The notes under the pieces are model-generated. The model saw only the letters and a program-made list of their open reading frames with translations. It ran no database searches and was not told where the DNA came from. This document shows positions 37,640 to 47,963 of a stretch of DNA of 64,000 nucleotides, in pieces. Numbering within the stretch: position 1 is the first letter of the stretch; the number at the start of each line of letters is the position of its first letter. A program made the position numbers and the translations under genes. Location: the NCBI GenBank assembly GCA_008360955.1, contig LUCM01005836.1:1-64000 (forward strand), given 5' to 3'. The stretch is from Fasciolopsis buskii (Eukaryota > Platyhelminthes > Trematoda > Plagiorchiida > Fasciolidae).

Positions 37640-38890
37640 CAGGACTTGACAGCACGATCTCCACTGTTCATGGTTTACTGCCATGTTCTTCAGTGGTCGA
37701 TCGACCTTCCGGATCCCAAACATGAAGACTCGAAACACCCTTAAGTTTGCTGTGCCACGTCATCCGTTGACTTCCACTATGTTTCTTATATTCCTTGGGG
37801 AGAATGAAAGATAAGGTACGCAACGCATGGTCCAGCCAACGAGCTGGATATTCTATCAAAATATGTTCTGAACCAGCATTCCATACTAGCTTCCAAATGC
37901 CTTAGTATGGTCAGGAATGAGTGTCTGAGGCTCCGGATCGGCTATTCGAGCCCTGAACACCTCAAGAAATGGTCCTAAATAACTAGCGTATCACATAGCC
38001 TCTGCTGAGGATGTTCTCCACTGCCTTCCCGTGGCAGATGTGTTCCTACCGAAGTGTGAGGATGAGAGCGAACCGCCGGTGCCTTCCACCGGGTTGAACG
38101 GATTTCGGTTAAAGCCTGATTCCAAACTATCTCCATGCAACCTACAAAGCGTACGGCAGTACGCACACTGGGATCTGTGAAAGAGGGGTATACTGGAGAT
38201 CCGAGATGTCTGGTCGCATCCGATCGGCGACTGAACTGAATAATCAGTCACCGGACCCTCAGATCATTTTAATGTCTTGTAGTTTGGACCATTAGGTCAG
38301 AGGCTCGGAGTAAGGTCCCTTTAGTCAACCTTCCACTTTGGTTTGGTCAGCTGTCTGGTATCAAGCTCATTGAAGAATGATGGATCCCCGTAGGTTGCCG
38401 AAGACGTAGAGGTGGGAAAAGGAAGAAATAACATGCATAATGAACTGGGCACTTTGTTTTTCTTCCCTCTTCCCCGCCCATTGTTTTCATTCTTCGCCGT
38501 GGTGGCATATGATCTGTATTCAAATTTATGCAAAATTTAGTATATATGAACAACCTACATATTGCTTTCGCGGTCACTCCGTGCAATCCTGAGGATAATA
38601 CGCGAAAGTCGAAGCTGAGCTGGTAGTTATCCTCAGCACACAAACCCTGTACTTCACAGGATACAACAGAACCGAGCGTATACCGGCAAATCACAAGTAC
38701 TTCAGGCCAGTATACACCGCTCGAGTGATGAAGGTACTACGCTCACCTATCAAACCCTGCTGCGGTCCTCGGTGAAGCAGATGCCGCAGTATATGAAGCG
38801 CTCTACAGTGATTAGTTCCTCGCGCTTCATTACTAATTTCCATACTGCTGCCTCGTGAACGCACAGTTGCGGCAGGAATCAAACTTACAG
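37640..38890 (-). mobile_element. Family R LINE C-terminal and 3' end remnants, minus strand
   Basis: On the minus strand ITRAVYTGLKYL and IRSVLLYPVKY at 38,730-38,640 recall the ARAAYAGLKHLW...RSVLLYGCETW block, with the motif damaged. At 37,860-37,650 HSGSQRMTWHSKLKGVSS and GRSTTEEHGSKP match the final C-terminal segment, followed by the start of the 3' tail (CATGAACAGTGGAGATCGTG). The middle (38,000-38,550) is not readable. This may be one decayed element or two pieces. Confidence 0.6.
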
Positions 38891-38927
38891 TTATCTAATT
38901 AGGATGCAAAGAATTGCCGACCACGTC

Positions 38928-40583
38928 GCAGCAGTTTCACGACAGTTTACAAGGAAGCGCTTGGGAAGGAAAGCCAACCACACGTATGGTGCTGTCGCTG
39001 TTTTTCCGTGGTCGATTATTCAATGAACATGGTTTGCTCTGTTCAGGATTGACCCCCAGTTTGAAGATCAACCTCCCACCAGTCACTCATGATCGCGCCA
39101 GGTCACATGAAACTATTCCCCAAAGTTCTTGCCAGTGTGAAACCTTTTTCAGCATTTTTAGTTTGGTTTGTTTCAGAGCGCTTGTACGTCAATACGCTTC
39201 ATTGATTTATCCCAAACCAAATTGTTCGGCCTGTCATCTTAGTGTTGAAATAAATGCTAGATATCTGGGCTTCACCTAAGTACTCGAACCACATCAGCTA
39301 TGTGAATGACAGGCCAGATTTCTTCAAAGTCGAGGCTGCATCGACCAGATTTTCACTCTTCGGAAGGTACTCGGGCGAAGTCGTGTGCCTGTTCGAATCC
39401 GCGGACCATGCGCAACGTGCACTGGACAAACTCTCGAGGGCTACAGCTCTATTTGGCATGTGCTTTGCACCTTCAACGTGTAAAGTGCTGTTGCAGGACT
39501 GGACGACGTTAGTACTGAACTTGATTCGCAATGGAGAAGAACTAACGGTTGTAGACCGTTTCGGCTGCTTTGGCAGCTGCGTGTCGAAGGATGGTAACAC
39601 GGGATTGATACATGCGACACATTTGTTAATCAAATTTAGTTTCGGCCGGCCAATTGATCTAGGCACGTAAACCAGCGTTGGACGTGGATTGGTGCTCATG
39701 GGTACTGCGTGCTGAGTTACTGCTGCTCACTGACCGAAAATTCTAATACGAGTGTCAAATTCTACCACAGAATGGATTTACTACGTTGTTTGATTGCCTG
39801 TACCGAGATATAACAGGGTGGCATTTCATCAAAATAGTTAACCCATAGCAGAGCATGGTGGGGGTGAGCACACGAATATCCTAGGCTCGAGCTACGTACG
39901 CTAAACTGAAGCATTTGTGGCATCGGCCTGATATTTCCTTGAAGTTGGAAAGTCGTGTTTACTGTGCCGCAGTGCACTCGGTTCTGTTATACGATTGCGA
40001 GGGGAAGATGTTCGTCGCCTGGAGGTTTTCGATCATCGATGTCTGTGTAGTATCGCGAAGAGTGGACGGACTGATCGCGAGAGCAATGCGCTTGTTACGA
40101 ATCTAGTATTAAGTGCCGATTCTGAGAACACTATCTCAGCGCATGAATCCCAGTAAACCACGTTGGTTGGGTCACGTGTTGCGTAAGGCGGATACTCGTC
40201 TACCATACCGCACCCTATTTTGTGTTACTCTCACAGAGTGGAAGAACTCATGTGGAGGTCAGCGGATGACGTGGCAAACTTAGATAAAGTAGATTTCTCA
40301 AGTCTTCGTAGTTGGGGCCCGAAAGACCCGTCGACTAGCTGGCTGGAGATACTGACGAACATGGCAGTGAACCGTGAACAGTGACGACCGTGTTGTCATT
40401 TTCTGTCGAATCAGAACAATTGAAGAAGTGCATTTTCACAATTAGATTGTAATTCATGTGTTAGCTACTGTGACACCTCTTTTCCCGTCGGTGTATGTCC
40501 ACCTCCTGTTCTGCCTGCATATTTACTCTTTCTATAGGAATAAGCAACTTTGGGGAAAAGGCAAGGGTCAGTGTCGTTTGTCC
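38928..40583 (+). repeat. Left arm of a 1.66 kb inverted repeat; internally deleted family R LINE
   Basis: Base i pairs with 83244 - i in 42661-44316. The arms look essentially identical by eye apart from a few changes at the outermost 30 bases and one near 40570. The first 350 bases are not LINE coding. From about 39,310 a frameshifted SRGCIDQIFTLRKVL (RT) jumps straight to VVCLFESADHAQRALDKLS, so the RT palm with its YADD motif is deleted. GKELTVVDRF-type and KHLWHRPDISLKLESRVYC segments, a decayed LLYDCE block, the C-terminal GHVLRKADTRLPYRTLF region and the 3' tail follow to 40583. It is non-autonomous. Confidence 0.9.
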
Positions 40584-41445
40584 TTTCGTTTAACTTTGAT
40601 TAACAGTGACAACGGCCTAGAAACGTTCTTGCTCATCAATATCGTCTGTCTTATTTCGTTATTATTTTTTAGATTTTTATCACTTCGTAATAGAGTATTC
40701 GAACACAATCCAGAATTAGTTGAGTTTATTTTGCGTTTGTTCTATGTTTTTGTATCTAGTTTACCGGTACTCTGATTAATCAGAATACCAACTTTTGTTA
40801 TGCTTTGAGTATCACTTCTGCTGCATCTGCGACGTAATAGAATGGGATTAGATTTTCGCACGCTGCATTATTTTGTTAGCTCTGGATCCTGTGGAATGTT
40901 GATTTTTATCGATGACATCCATGAAACTGGTATCCTTTTAGGATCTTATCGCGCCGATGCAAAGCAGAGAATCCTGACTTTCGATCACGGTAACTACAGT
41001 TTAACTACCGGAAATTTGTCGGCTTTTCAAAATTCTGAGATAACATAAAATAACTTCCAATGGTAAGGTAGTAAAAAAAGCCGAACAGAATGGTGTTAAG
41101 CTAGTGATGACGTAATAAGCGTCAAATGATTTTTTCCGGTATTAGGTGGACAGAAGATACTTCGTGTCACTGATGGTGCTCTGCTTAGAGATATTTTATT
41201 TACTAATTATCCTCCTTTATGGATGTCGGCAGATACTTTTATTTCCTAAGCCATAATTCCCTGCATCTGTAATGAGGTTATCTTCAATAGTCCCTTTTCA
41301 CGGTTGCGTGTCTTGTCGATGGCAGTCGAAATAGGCTCGCAACTTAAATGTTGTTTGCAGTCTCGTAAAAACGAATCGACAAACCAATGTGTCATTGTTC
41401 ATTTCTTCAGATAGGCTATTGCCCTTCTATTTGTTCTTTTTTCAG
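40584..41445. other. Spacer upstream of the CAP-G exon; no exon recognised
   Basis: This part of the inverted-repeat loop is AT-rich, intron-like sequence. A 68-codon frame at 40842-41048 is followed by a possible donor (cacg/gtaact near 40,989), but its translation does not resemble the CAP-G N-terminus. The preceding coding exon may lie upstream of the whole repeat. Confidence 0.4.
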
Positions 41446-41649
41446 TCTCGGTTCGTATACTTCGCAGACGAGTTCTTCGAACTTTGCCGCTACAGTCTGG
41501 TCTCCAGCGAGCGTTCTCCCTACCGTGAGCGAACAATCGATTTTATCACAAAGTTCGCTCTTTTCTGTGGAAAATCCGATGCGAATGACGAAACAAGCGA
41601 TACACTGAACAACCGGTTACTTTTGAAATTGTTTCTTTTCTGTGTGAAG
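41446..41649 (+). CDS. NCAPG: CAP-G (condensin I subunit) exon a, N-terminal HEAT region
   Basis: CAP-G is the HEAT-repeat subunit of condensin I. It helps compact and segregate mitotic chromosomes by binding DNA together with the kleisin CAP-H. This 204-base, 68-codon exon has a strong acceptor (ttctttttt cag at 41443-41445) and a donor (aag/gtattg at 41650), phase 0 at both ends. The translation has FADEFFELCRYSLVSSE, ERTIDFITKFALF, an acidic DANDETSD loop and LLLKLFLFCVK. These align in order with the vertebrate block around residues 45-110 (a VFHEEF...LKY, ERVIEF..KF, acidic loop, LLNYLFTFLLK pattern). No stop is present. The exon sits in the loop of a near-perfect 1.66 kb inverted repeat. 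Assignment is by remembered family pattern together with the three exons downstream. Confidence 0.9.
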
Positions 41650-42660
41650 GTATTGTTTTTTAACTACTAACCTTATCTTGCAATCGTTGTCAACCGTTCA
41701 AACTTTTTCTTGCAATTGTCAAATGTCTCCTTGTTTGAATATATATATATATATATATGTATATAAGGGCCCATTTCATCGGGCGCAGTATTGATGAGTA
41801 GCCGCGAATAAGATGGGTCCAAGCCCACTAAATAAGCGGGTGCGGTCAAGCAGCGGAATTATCGAGGTGAGGGTGGGTTTTCGCTTAGAAAATCATCTTG
41901 CCAAAGCGTGCCAGAAATCTGGTGTTGCCACTAAGGCGTGGAGGGCACTATCTACCAGATAATTGAAGCCATCAGCCATGGTCCTGTTCCACTCATCCGT
42001 GAAGCATTTCCGTAGGAGGCACGTGAACCGAATCGTTGACTTGACTGGAACAAATCTACTGTCTAATAGATCTTCCACGGTTACACAACAGTTGAATAAA
42101 CAAGCCTACTCTGGATTGGACGACGGAGTAGTACAACAGCTCATGGAACGACTATGGCACCGGACAACCGATAATTTGATGAATGAATCCGGAAGAGCTG
42201 ACAAGTGTGATGAACTCTACACAAGCATCCGTTTTTCCTTTTCATTTACTCATTGTTTGTGATTTTTCAGCATTGTCCCAATGAGACAAATTAGCACGAT
42301 TGAGTAGATGCATCCCGTAGCCCTTAGGACTCATCGCACTGAAGAGAAGAGCGAAAATCATGAAGAAACATGAAATTATATTAGATCTCAACAGATTATT
42401 TGACAGCGAATTACCACTTTCGTGTTCTGGCATGGATAAGCATATTTAAATCCATCGGGAACTGATTTCACACATTCAATAACTGAACATCAGAAGTAGC
42501 TCTACGGAGGTTTCCCGGTTGTTTTCTTTAGTAAACATGATATCAGCGAATACCGTCTTCTCCACGACTTCCCCTGAGAATGGGCTAAGACGTAGGAAAG
42601 CGCAGTACTTAAGTAATAATTAATGTGCGGTTCCTTACCGTCATTCAGTGTTAAATACCA
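41650..42660. other. Intronic spacer with (AT)n
   Basis: This is the beginning of the 4.2 kb CAP-G intron. It contains an (AT)n run (about 41,739-41,758) and a 99-codon plus frame at 41963-42262 with no recognised relative. It ends at the right arm of the inverted repeat. Confidence 0.5.
41739..41758. repeat. (AT)n microsatellite
   Basis: About ten AT units are followed by gtatataa. It lies 90 bases after the donor of the CAP-G exon. Confidence 0.9.
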
Positions 42661-44316
42661 GGACAAGCGACACTGACCCTTGCCTTTTCCCCAAAGTTGC
42701 TTATTCCTATAGAAAGAGTAAATATGCAGGCAGAACAGGAGGTGGACATACACCGACGGGAAAAGAGGTGTCACAGTAGCTAACACATGAATTACAATCT
42801 AATTGTGAAAATGCACTTCTTCAATTGTTCTGATTCGACAGAAAATGACAACACGGTCGTCACTGTTCACGGTTCACTGCCATGTTCGTCAGTATCTCCA
42901 GCCAGCTAGTCGACGGGTCTTTCGGGCCCCAACTACGAAGACTTGAGAAATCTACTTTATCTAAGTTTGCCACGTCATCCGCTGACCTCCACATGAGTTC
43001 TTCCACTCTGTGAGAGTAACACAAAATAGGGTGCGGTATGGTAGACGAGTATCCGCCTTACGCAACACGTGACCCAACCAACGTGGTTTACTGGGATTCA
43101 TGCGCTGAGATAGTGTTCTCAGAATCGGCACTTAATACTAGATTCGTAACAAGCGCATTGCTCTCGCGATCAGTCCGTCCACTCTTCGCGATACTACACA
43201 GACATCGATGATCGAAAACCTCCAGGCGACGAACATCTTCCCCTCGCAATCGTATAACAGAACCGAGTGCACTGCGGCACAGTAAACACGACTTTCCAAC
43301 TTCAAGGAAATATCAGGCCGATGCCACAAATGCTTCAGTTTAGCGTACGTAGCTCGAGCCTAGGATATTCGTGTGCTCACCCCCACCATGCTCTGCTATG
43401 GGTTAACTATTTTGATGAAATGCCACCCTGTTATATCTCGGTACAGGCAATCAAACAACGTAGTAAATCCATTCTGTGGTAGAATTTGACACTCGTATTA
43501 GAATTTTCGGTCAGTGAGCAGCAGTAACTCAGCACGCAGTACCCATGAGCACCAATCCACGTCCAACGCTGGTTTACGTGCCTAGATCAATTGGCCGGCC
43601 GAAACTAAATTTGATTAACAAATGTGTCGCATGTATCAATCCCGTGTTACCATCCTTCGACACGCAGCTGCCAAAGCAGCCGAAACGGTCTACAACCGTT
43701 AGTTCTTCTCCATTGCGAATCAAGTTCAGTACTAACGTCGTCCAGTCCTGCAACAGCACTTTACACGTTGAAGGTGCAAAGCACATGCCAAATAGAGCTG
43801 TAGCCCTCGAGAGTTTGTCCAGTGCACGTTGCGCATGGTCCGCGGATTCGAACAGGCACACGACTTCGCCCGAGTACCTTCCGAAGAGTGAAAATCTGGT
43901 CGATGCAGCCTCGACTTTGAAGAAATCTGGCCTGTCATTCACATAGCTGATGTGGTTCGAGTACTTAGGTGAAGCCCAGATATCTAGCATTTATTTCAAC
44001 ACTAAGATGACAGGCCGAACAATTTGGTTTGGGATAAATCAATGAAGCGTATTGACGTACAAGCGCTCTGAAACAAACCAAACTAAAAATGCTGAAAAAG
44101 GTTTCACACTGGCAAGAACTTTGGGGAATAGTTTCATGTGACCTGGCGCGATCATGAGTGACTGGTGGGAGGTTGATCTTCAAACTGGGGGTCAATCCTG
44201 AACAGAGCAAACCATGTTCATTGAATAATCGACCACGGAAAAACAGCGACAGCACCATACGTGTGGTTGACTTTCCTTCCCAAGCGCTTCCTTGTAAACT
44301 GCCGTGAAGCTGCTTG
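42661..44316 (-). repeat. Right arm of the 1.66 kb inverted repeat; internally deleted family R LINE
   Basis: This is the mirror copy of 38928-40583 (base i pairs with 83244 - i), lying within the intron between the first two CAP-G exons found. It has the same LINE fragment with the same RT palm deletion and the same 350 noncoding bases at its outer end. Both the inner (42661) and outer (about 44316) limits correspond exactly to those of the left arm. No target-site duplication was evident by eye. Confidence 0.9.
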
Positions 44317-44319
44317 CGA

Positions 44320-44695
44320 GCAGTCTAATACGAAAGCAGGTCTATGGCCGGTCTGACTATCTCGAGGGCCATTTCGGTTATGGCTGTATCGAGGGATGGA
44401 TTTGCAGTACCGCAATTGCACAGCAATATGTTGCTGAGCGATGGGAACTCTTTGGAAATATATGCCTGGGGAATAATGAGGGATTATGTGCGCAATTTGT
44501 GAAGCTTGTCCCCGTTGTCTGTTCGTTGGTTACGCAAGGCTCAATATTCACCTGTACTGCATCATGATGCACTGCGTTTTCGCTTTTGTGACTTAAAGTC
44601 ATGCGCCACCGCTGCAGTGTCGGAGTGTTTGCTTCTGTGAACAGTAGCGACGAGTTTGTCATAAATGTCTTTTTGCATGGTAACGTTGCAGCCTG
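44320..44695. other. Intronic sequence, nothing recognised
   Basis: Overlapping frames on both strands (44304-44567 plus, 44378-44662 minus) lack recognisable motifs. Confidence 0.4.
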
Positions 44696-44699
44696 TTTT

Positions 44700-45453
44700 A
44701 GGCCTATAATTAGTTGACTAGTAATTTGGGCTTAATACGGCTATCCTTGCAAAGGTAGACTGGTTCCTGTATTCTTACGACGCATAAGCGACCGTTAACC
44801 GGGATCCAATCTTGCAGGTCTGCTTTAGCCTTCTCATTTAACCCTTCCTATTCCGCGTTGACCCGGAGCTTGAGCTGCTTCGTCTCCGGAAACGTGCAGG
44901 AAACATTTGGCGAGACATTATTCATAGTTAGTTGAATTATTCTGCTACACGAATCCTGGGTTCCTATTTCACTTACGCAGCAGTCGTCGATCAGACGTGA
45001 GCCCGTCGTCAAAGCTGAACATATCTGATGGCCATCCAGCCTTAGAGTACACACATTGAAGAAACCGAGTTTCAGAGGCTGACAAGGCCCTAGAAAACAT
45101 GACCTAGCAGACTGAAAGCCATTTACTATACTATTTGACAACCTGCAGTTATCGTGGGGGCGCAATGGGTAGGCGGAGCGATCAAAGAGGGCGTTTGGGG
45201 ACATAAGACAGCATGAATAAAAAGGAAGCAACTCTGAACACATGGAAAGTTTCTCAAATCTTCTGTCTATAACGGTCAAATTTCGGAACCGTTTACCAGT
45301 GTCGATCTCACTGCTGTCACGTATGCTCCACCTTTGGTTGAGGATCGGATACCGCGCCGACTCCACAAATGTCTTACTTTGGGGAAAGCAATCCAATCTC
45401 TTGCATGGGTGATGATATTTCACCCAGTATATGCCCATCAGCTCGTTTATCAA
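44700..45453 (-). mobile_element. Family R LINE 5' region and endonuclease N-terminus, minus strand
   Basis: The 201-codon minus frame (45453-44848) enters EN at about 45,075 with LKLGFFNVCTLRLDGHQICS. It continues with DDCCVSEIGTQDS, the position of the DVCCVSETRIQD block that carries a catalytic Glu, here followed by I. Beyond a break near 44,850 the minus strand resumes with ADLQDWIPVNGRLCVVRI at 44,795-44,745, the next EN block. The upstream half of the frame (45,450-45,090) includes a sequence repeated at 46.4 and 60.9 kb and is probably the element's 5' leader. RT is not present on the same side, so this is a 3' truncated or rearranged copy. Confidence 0.8.
45240..45365 (-). repeat. Inverted repeat arm upstream of the CAP-G second exon (pairs with 46373-46498)
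   Basis: The minus strand (cagtgagatcgacactggta and onwards) matches 46,415-46,498 on the plus strand with substitutions. Base i pairs roughly with 91738 - i. I estimate about 80 percent identity. It belongs to the leader of the family R element. A related sequence lies at 60,880-60,960. Confidence 0.7.
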
Positions 45454-45856
45454 AGTATTTCAGCAGATTCGTTTCGGTAATTCGATGGAATGACATGGTG
45501 AATATCATACCAAGCTAAAGAAACTTCTAAGATCCAATGTTCCTTCGCTAATTCTCTTACAGTCTGTGTGAATCTTTAAATCCATGTCTAACTGATACTT
45601 CCTTCAATTGGCCGTAGTTTTTTGAATTCTGGCTGGGATTAGACGGGTTTGGTTTGGGCGAGATTCTCATCTCCCATGCTCAGTTGTCCTAAATGAACTT
45701 ATGATTATCTAATAATATCGTGTGCTGTGGAAACAGTCGTTCATTGGGTCACGTCTAGAGGGTTTCGAGTTTATTTCCATTTTTAGATTTCTATTCTTAT
45801 CACCCAACTTTCCGCAATGATAGTTTTCTGCAATCCCCTGATCAATACTTTCACAG

Positions 45857-46006
45857 TACAACGAGTGCCCCAATCCAGCGGTACGTTTCCGTTGCATGCA
45901 AATCATTCAAAAACTGCTGGAAGGAATTGGTGATAATGGAGTGATGCCGGACGAATTGTACACCAGTTTGCAAAGTGTTCTGCTTCGCCGCGTACAAGAT
46001 ACCAAA
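45857..46006 (+). CDS. NCAPG: CAP-G (condensin I subunit) exon b
   Basis: The 150-base exon encodes 50 residues in phase 0, with acceptor tttcacag (ends 45856) and donor accaaa/gtaagt (46007). It reads YNECPNPAVRFRCMQIIQKL, then a short acidic loop, MPDELYTSLQSVLLRRVQDT and K. It joins exon a in frame, so ...FLFCVK runs into YNECPNPAVRFRC, exactly as vertebrate CAP-G runs from the FLLK helix through a short linker into an AVRFRV helix. The repeat that follows (DELYTSLQSVLLRRVQD) corresponds to a DVFDKINKAMLIRLKD pattern in human CAP-G. Skipping the exon would keep the frame. The ORF is too short to be noticed without the splice context. Confidence 0.9.
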
Positions 46007-46372
46007 GTAAGTGCAATTGTTTATTGGATGAAATTCTGTATGCCTGTCGTCGCTCGCATTTTGTGAGTAGACTAAGCTTTTTGATGACTTACAACGTGAT
46101 GTGAATGATAAAGTGGAATATGAGCGATTCGTTTTAGTCTTCTGCTAGTTTGGGTGCATCCGGTGGAATATCAGAGAAACTGTAACGAACTTGTATTTAT
46201 GCAGGTAGGGTCTCATGTAACTGTTTTACATTATCCGCGTAGCTTTAAGATTCCATAGGCGGATGTGATTTCCAAACTGATTTGATTTAGTTTGTTTGCA
46301 AGTTACTCTGCGTTTTTTTCATAGTTCGTAGTTCACTGAAGGCTTAATAAGCATTTGTCTGTCTGAAATTTT

Positions 46373-46498
46373 TAGCTTCGGTGCTGTATCCGGTTCTTAA
46401 TCAAAAGTGGACTATACGCTACGGCAGTGAGATCGATCCTGGTAAACGGTTCCGAAATTTGACTGTTATAGACAGATGTGAAAAAACTTTAAATGTTT
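46373..46498 (+). repeat. Inverted repeat arm downstream of the CAP-G second exon
   Basis: Partner of 45240-45365. It contains ggtaaacggttccgaaattt at 46441-46460, present in reverse complement at 45278-45297. It is part of another family R leader fragment and lies 370 bases after the exon b donor. Confidence 0.7.
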
Positions 46499-46559
46499 GA
46501 GCATCGTTGTTTCTGTAGTAAAAGTAGAATGCCACGGGAGGATTTTATGAGCAACTCAG

Positions 46560-46870
46560 AGGTTAGGTAAAGGATTCAACCTTTAGAACAGGCACCGAAT
46601 CAGAATGGGTAAATGTGGTTGGGACATGTTTTGCGTATGTCCACAGAACGACTGCGCCGTTGTATGCTGTTCTCCGGGGCCGTTAGCGGTTGGAAGATGG
46701 GTTGAGGTGGCCCGTAGATGATAACCATAATCAGCGAACTGGTTCGTGTATGTCGAGTTAGACTGCCGGGTTGGGATTTTCACGAGCTCCAACGGATGAT
46801 TGAAGACATTGGAAGATGTGGCTGAACGCCGCAGTCAGTGGCGTTCTTGCATTCGATGTCTTTTCTTTTC
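46560..46870 (+). mobile_element. Family R LINE C-terminal end, plus strand
   Basis: The plus strand reads LGHVLRMSTERLRRCMLFSG at 46,615-46,675, then SELVRVCRVRLPGWDFHEL near 46,735-46,790 and ERRSQWRSCI at 46,825-46,855. This is the closing segment of the RTE-like polyprotein (GHVLRM...RLPRR.LF...NRSQWRSCC). The subfamily differs from the 53 kb copy, with one internal stop. Confidence 0.8.
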
Positions 46871-47099
46871 TTTACAATTCTTCGATCTATTGTTTTGCAG
46901 TCGATCTCTTAGCAATTCTCGTTCTGTTTTGAATAGAGTACGGAATCGGCCCCATGTTTGTGCGAGGTTTATGGTTGTAACACTTGAACTGATTTGTTTT
47001 CCTTAGGGCATTGGACATAATGGTTGTGATGATTCCTGGTTAAGTCATACCCTAACCAGCGCGTCACTTGTTGTAACAGGCCACCTGACACTTACCCGA

Positions 47100-47400
47100 A
47101 TAGCTACGGGAGGGGCTGACGCTGAGAGTCAGCTAAATTGTGCCTGGAGGTGCTCCACCCAGTGTACAAGATGGTGCTGCAGGTTATAGATAGGCGAACA
47201 GTCAGCTTCACAAATCTTTTCGCCCAAGCCCAATGCTTTCCTGTCAGTTGCTCGGATGAGATGAAACAACTTGCAAGCATTTTCCATCTCTATAGTTCGT
47301 TGAGACCACCAGATCTCGCGATCTCTACGCAAGCTTCCATTGAGTTAACATCTCATTGCGAGCCGTGCTTCATTATGCTCGATAACAGCCGGGATGGACT
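47100..47400 (-). mobile_element. Family R LINE linker between EN and RT, minus strand
   Basis: The minus frame 47332-47129 reads RRDREIWWSQRTIEMENACK, then LFHLIRATDRKALGLGEKI and VHWVEHLQAQFS. This matches the basic linker before the RT (DREIWWTQKAKEMEEA...KLFxLIR...RWxEHFxxQFS). Flanking sequence is decayed. Confidence 0.8.
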
Positions 47401-47601
47401 GGGGTGCATAAAGAAGGCGTAGAGACTCAGCAGAAATCCAGGGTCACAACACGACGGGTGGAACCACAAGTACCTAAGCCAACAGTGTGCATGATATCCT
47501 TAATAAATGACTAGTGCTCATTGATGCTTTGAGGTGGGGGCAAACCTAGCTTTTCAGCCAGTGCGCTTTGAAAGATTGGTAAGGCGCATTGGACCAGATT
47601 C

Positions 47602-47963
47602 ATCATCATCGTTCAGCCTTAAACAGCAAGGCAGGCCCCACTGACCGCCGCCTCTTCCACAAAGGCAAATGTTTCTAAAAAGAGTGGAAATCCAAGGGGA
47701 ACAGGGAGTGGACCTGCACGCACAGGAAAAGATCAGATGCCGAAGCGGAAAACACACGGATCACAGTCTAACTGTACAAACGCACCTTCTCAATCATTTT
47801 GATTCGTTAAAAAATGACAACACGATCGCCACTGTTCACGGTTCACTGCCATATCCTTCAGTGTCTCCGGCCAGCTAGCTAGTTGATGGGTCTTCCGAAC
47901 CCCAATCACGAGGACGTGAGACACCTACTTTACTTAAGTTTCTTGTTCATTTTCTCAATCATT
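47602..47963 (-). mobile_element. Family R LINE 3' end, inverted twin of 53592-53953
   Basis: This minus-strand 3' noncoding tail begins (5' on plus) with atcatcatcgttcagcc, the complement of the terminal GATGATGAT. Base i pairs with 101555 - i in 53592-53953. The two are identical in all parts I compared apart from one base near 47942 (cttg against cctg). Similarity ends abruptly at 47963 (aatc/atttt). Confidence 0.9.

Noticed and set aside
40842..41048. Candidate first CAP-G exon (starts with ATG, followed by a possible donor)
   Set aside because: The translation does not resemble the CAP-G N-terminus, and the donor (cacg/gtaact) is in a frame that cannot be tied to exon a with confidence.
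41446..41670. Reading the exon a region as two independent ORFs (41387-41608 and 41389-41670)
   Set aside because: The splice acceptor at 41445, the donor at 41650 and the in-frame join to exon b explain only the 41446-41649 segment in one frame. The upstream codons and the other frame are incidental.
41780..41815. Possible hammerhead ribozyme (ttgatgagtagccgcgaata), since fluke repeats can carry them
   Set aside because: The conserved CTGATGA...GAAA core is not present: the 3' core reads GAAT and no closing stems could be drawn.
44848..45453. 201-codon minus frame as a host gene
   Set aside because: Its second half is the N-terminus of a family R LINE endonuclease and its first half is a repeated leader sequence.
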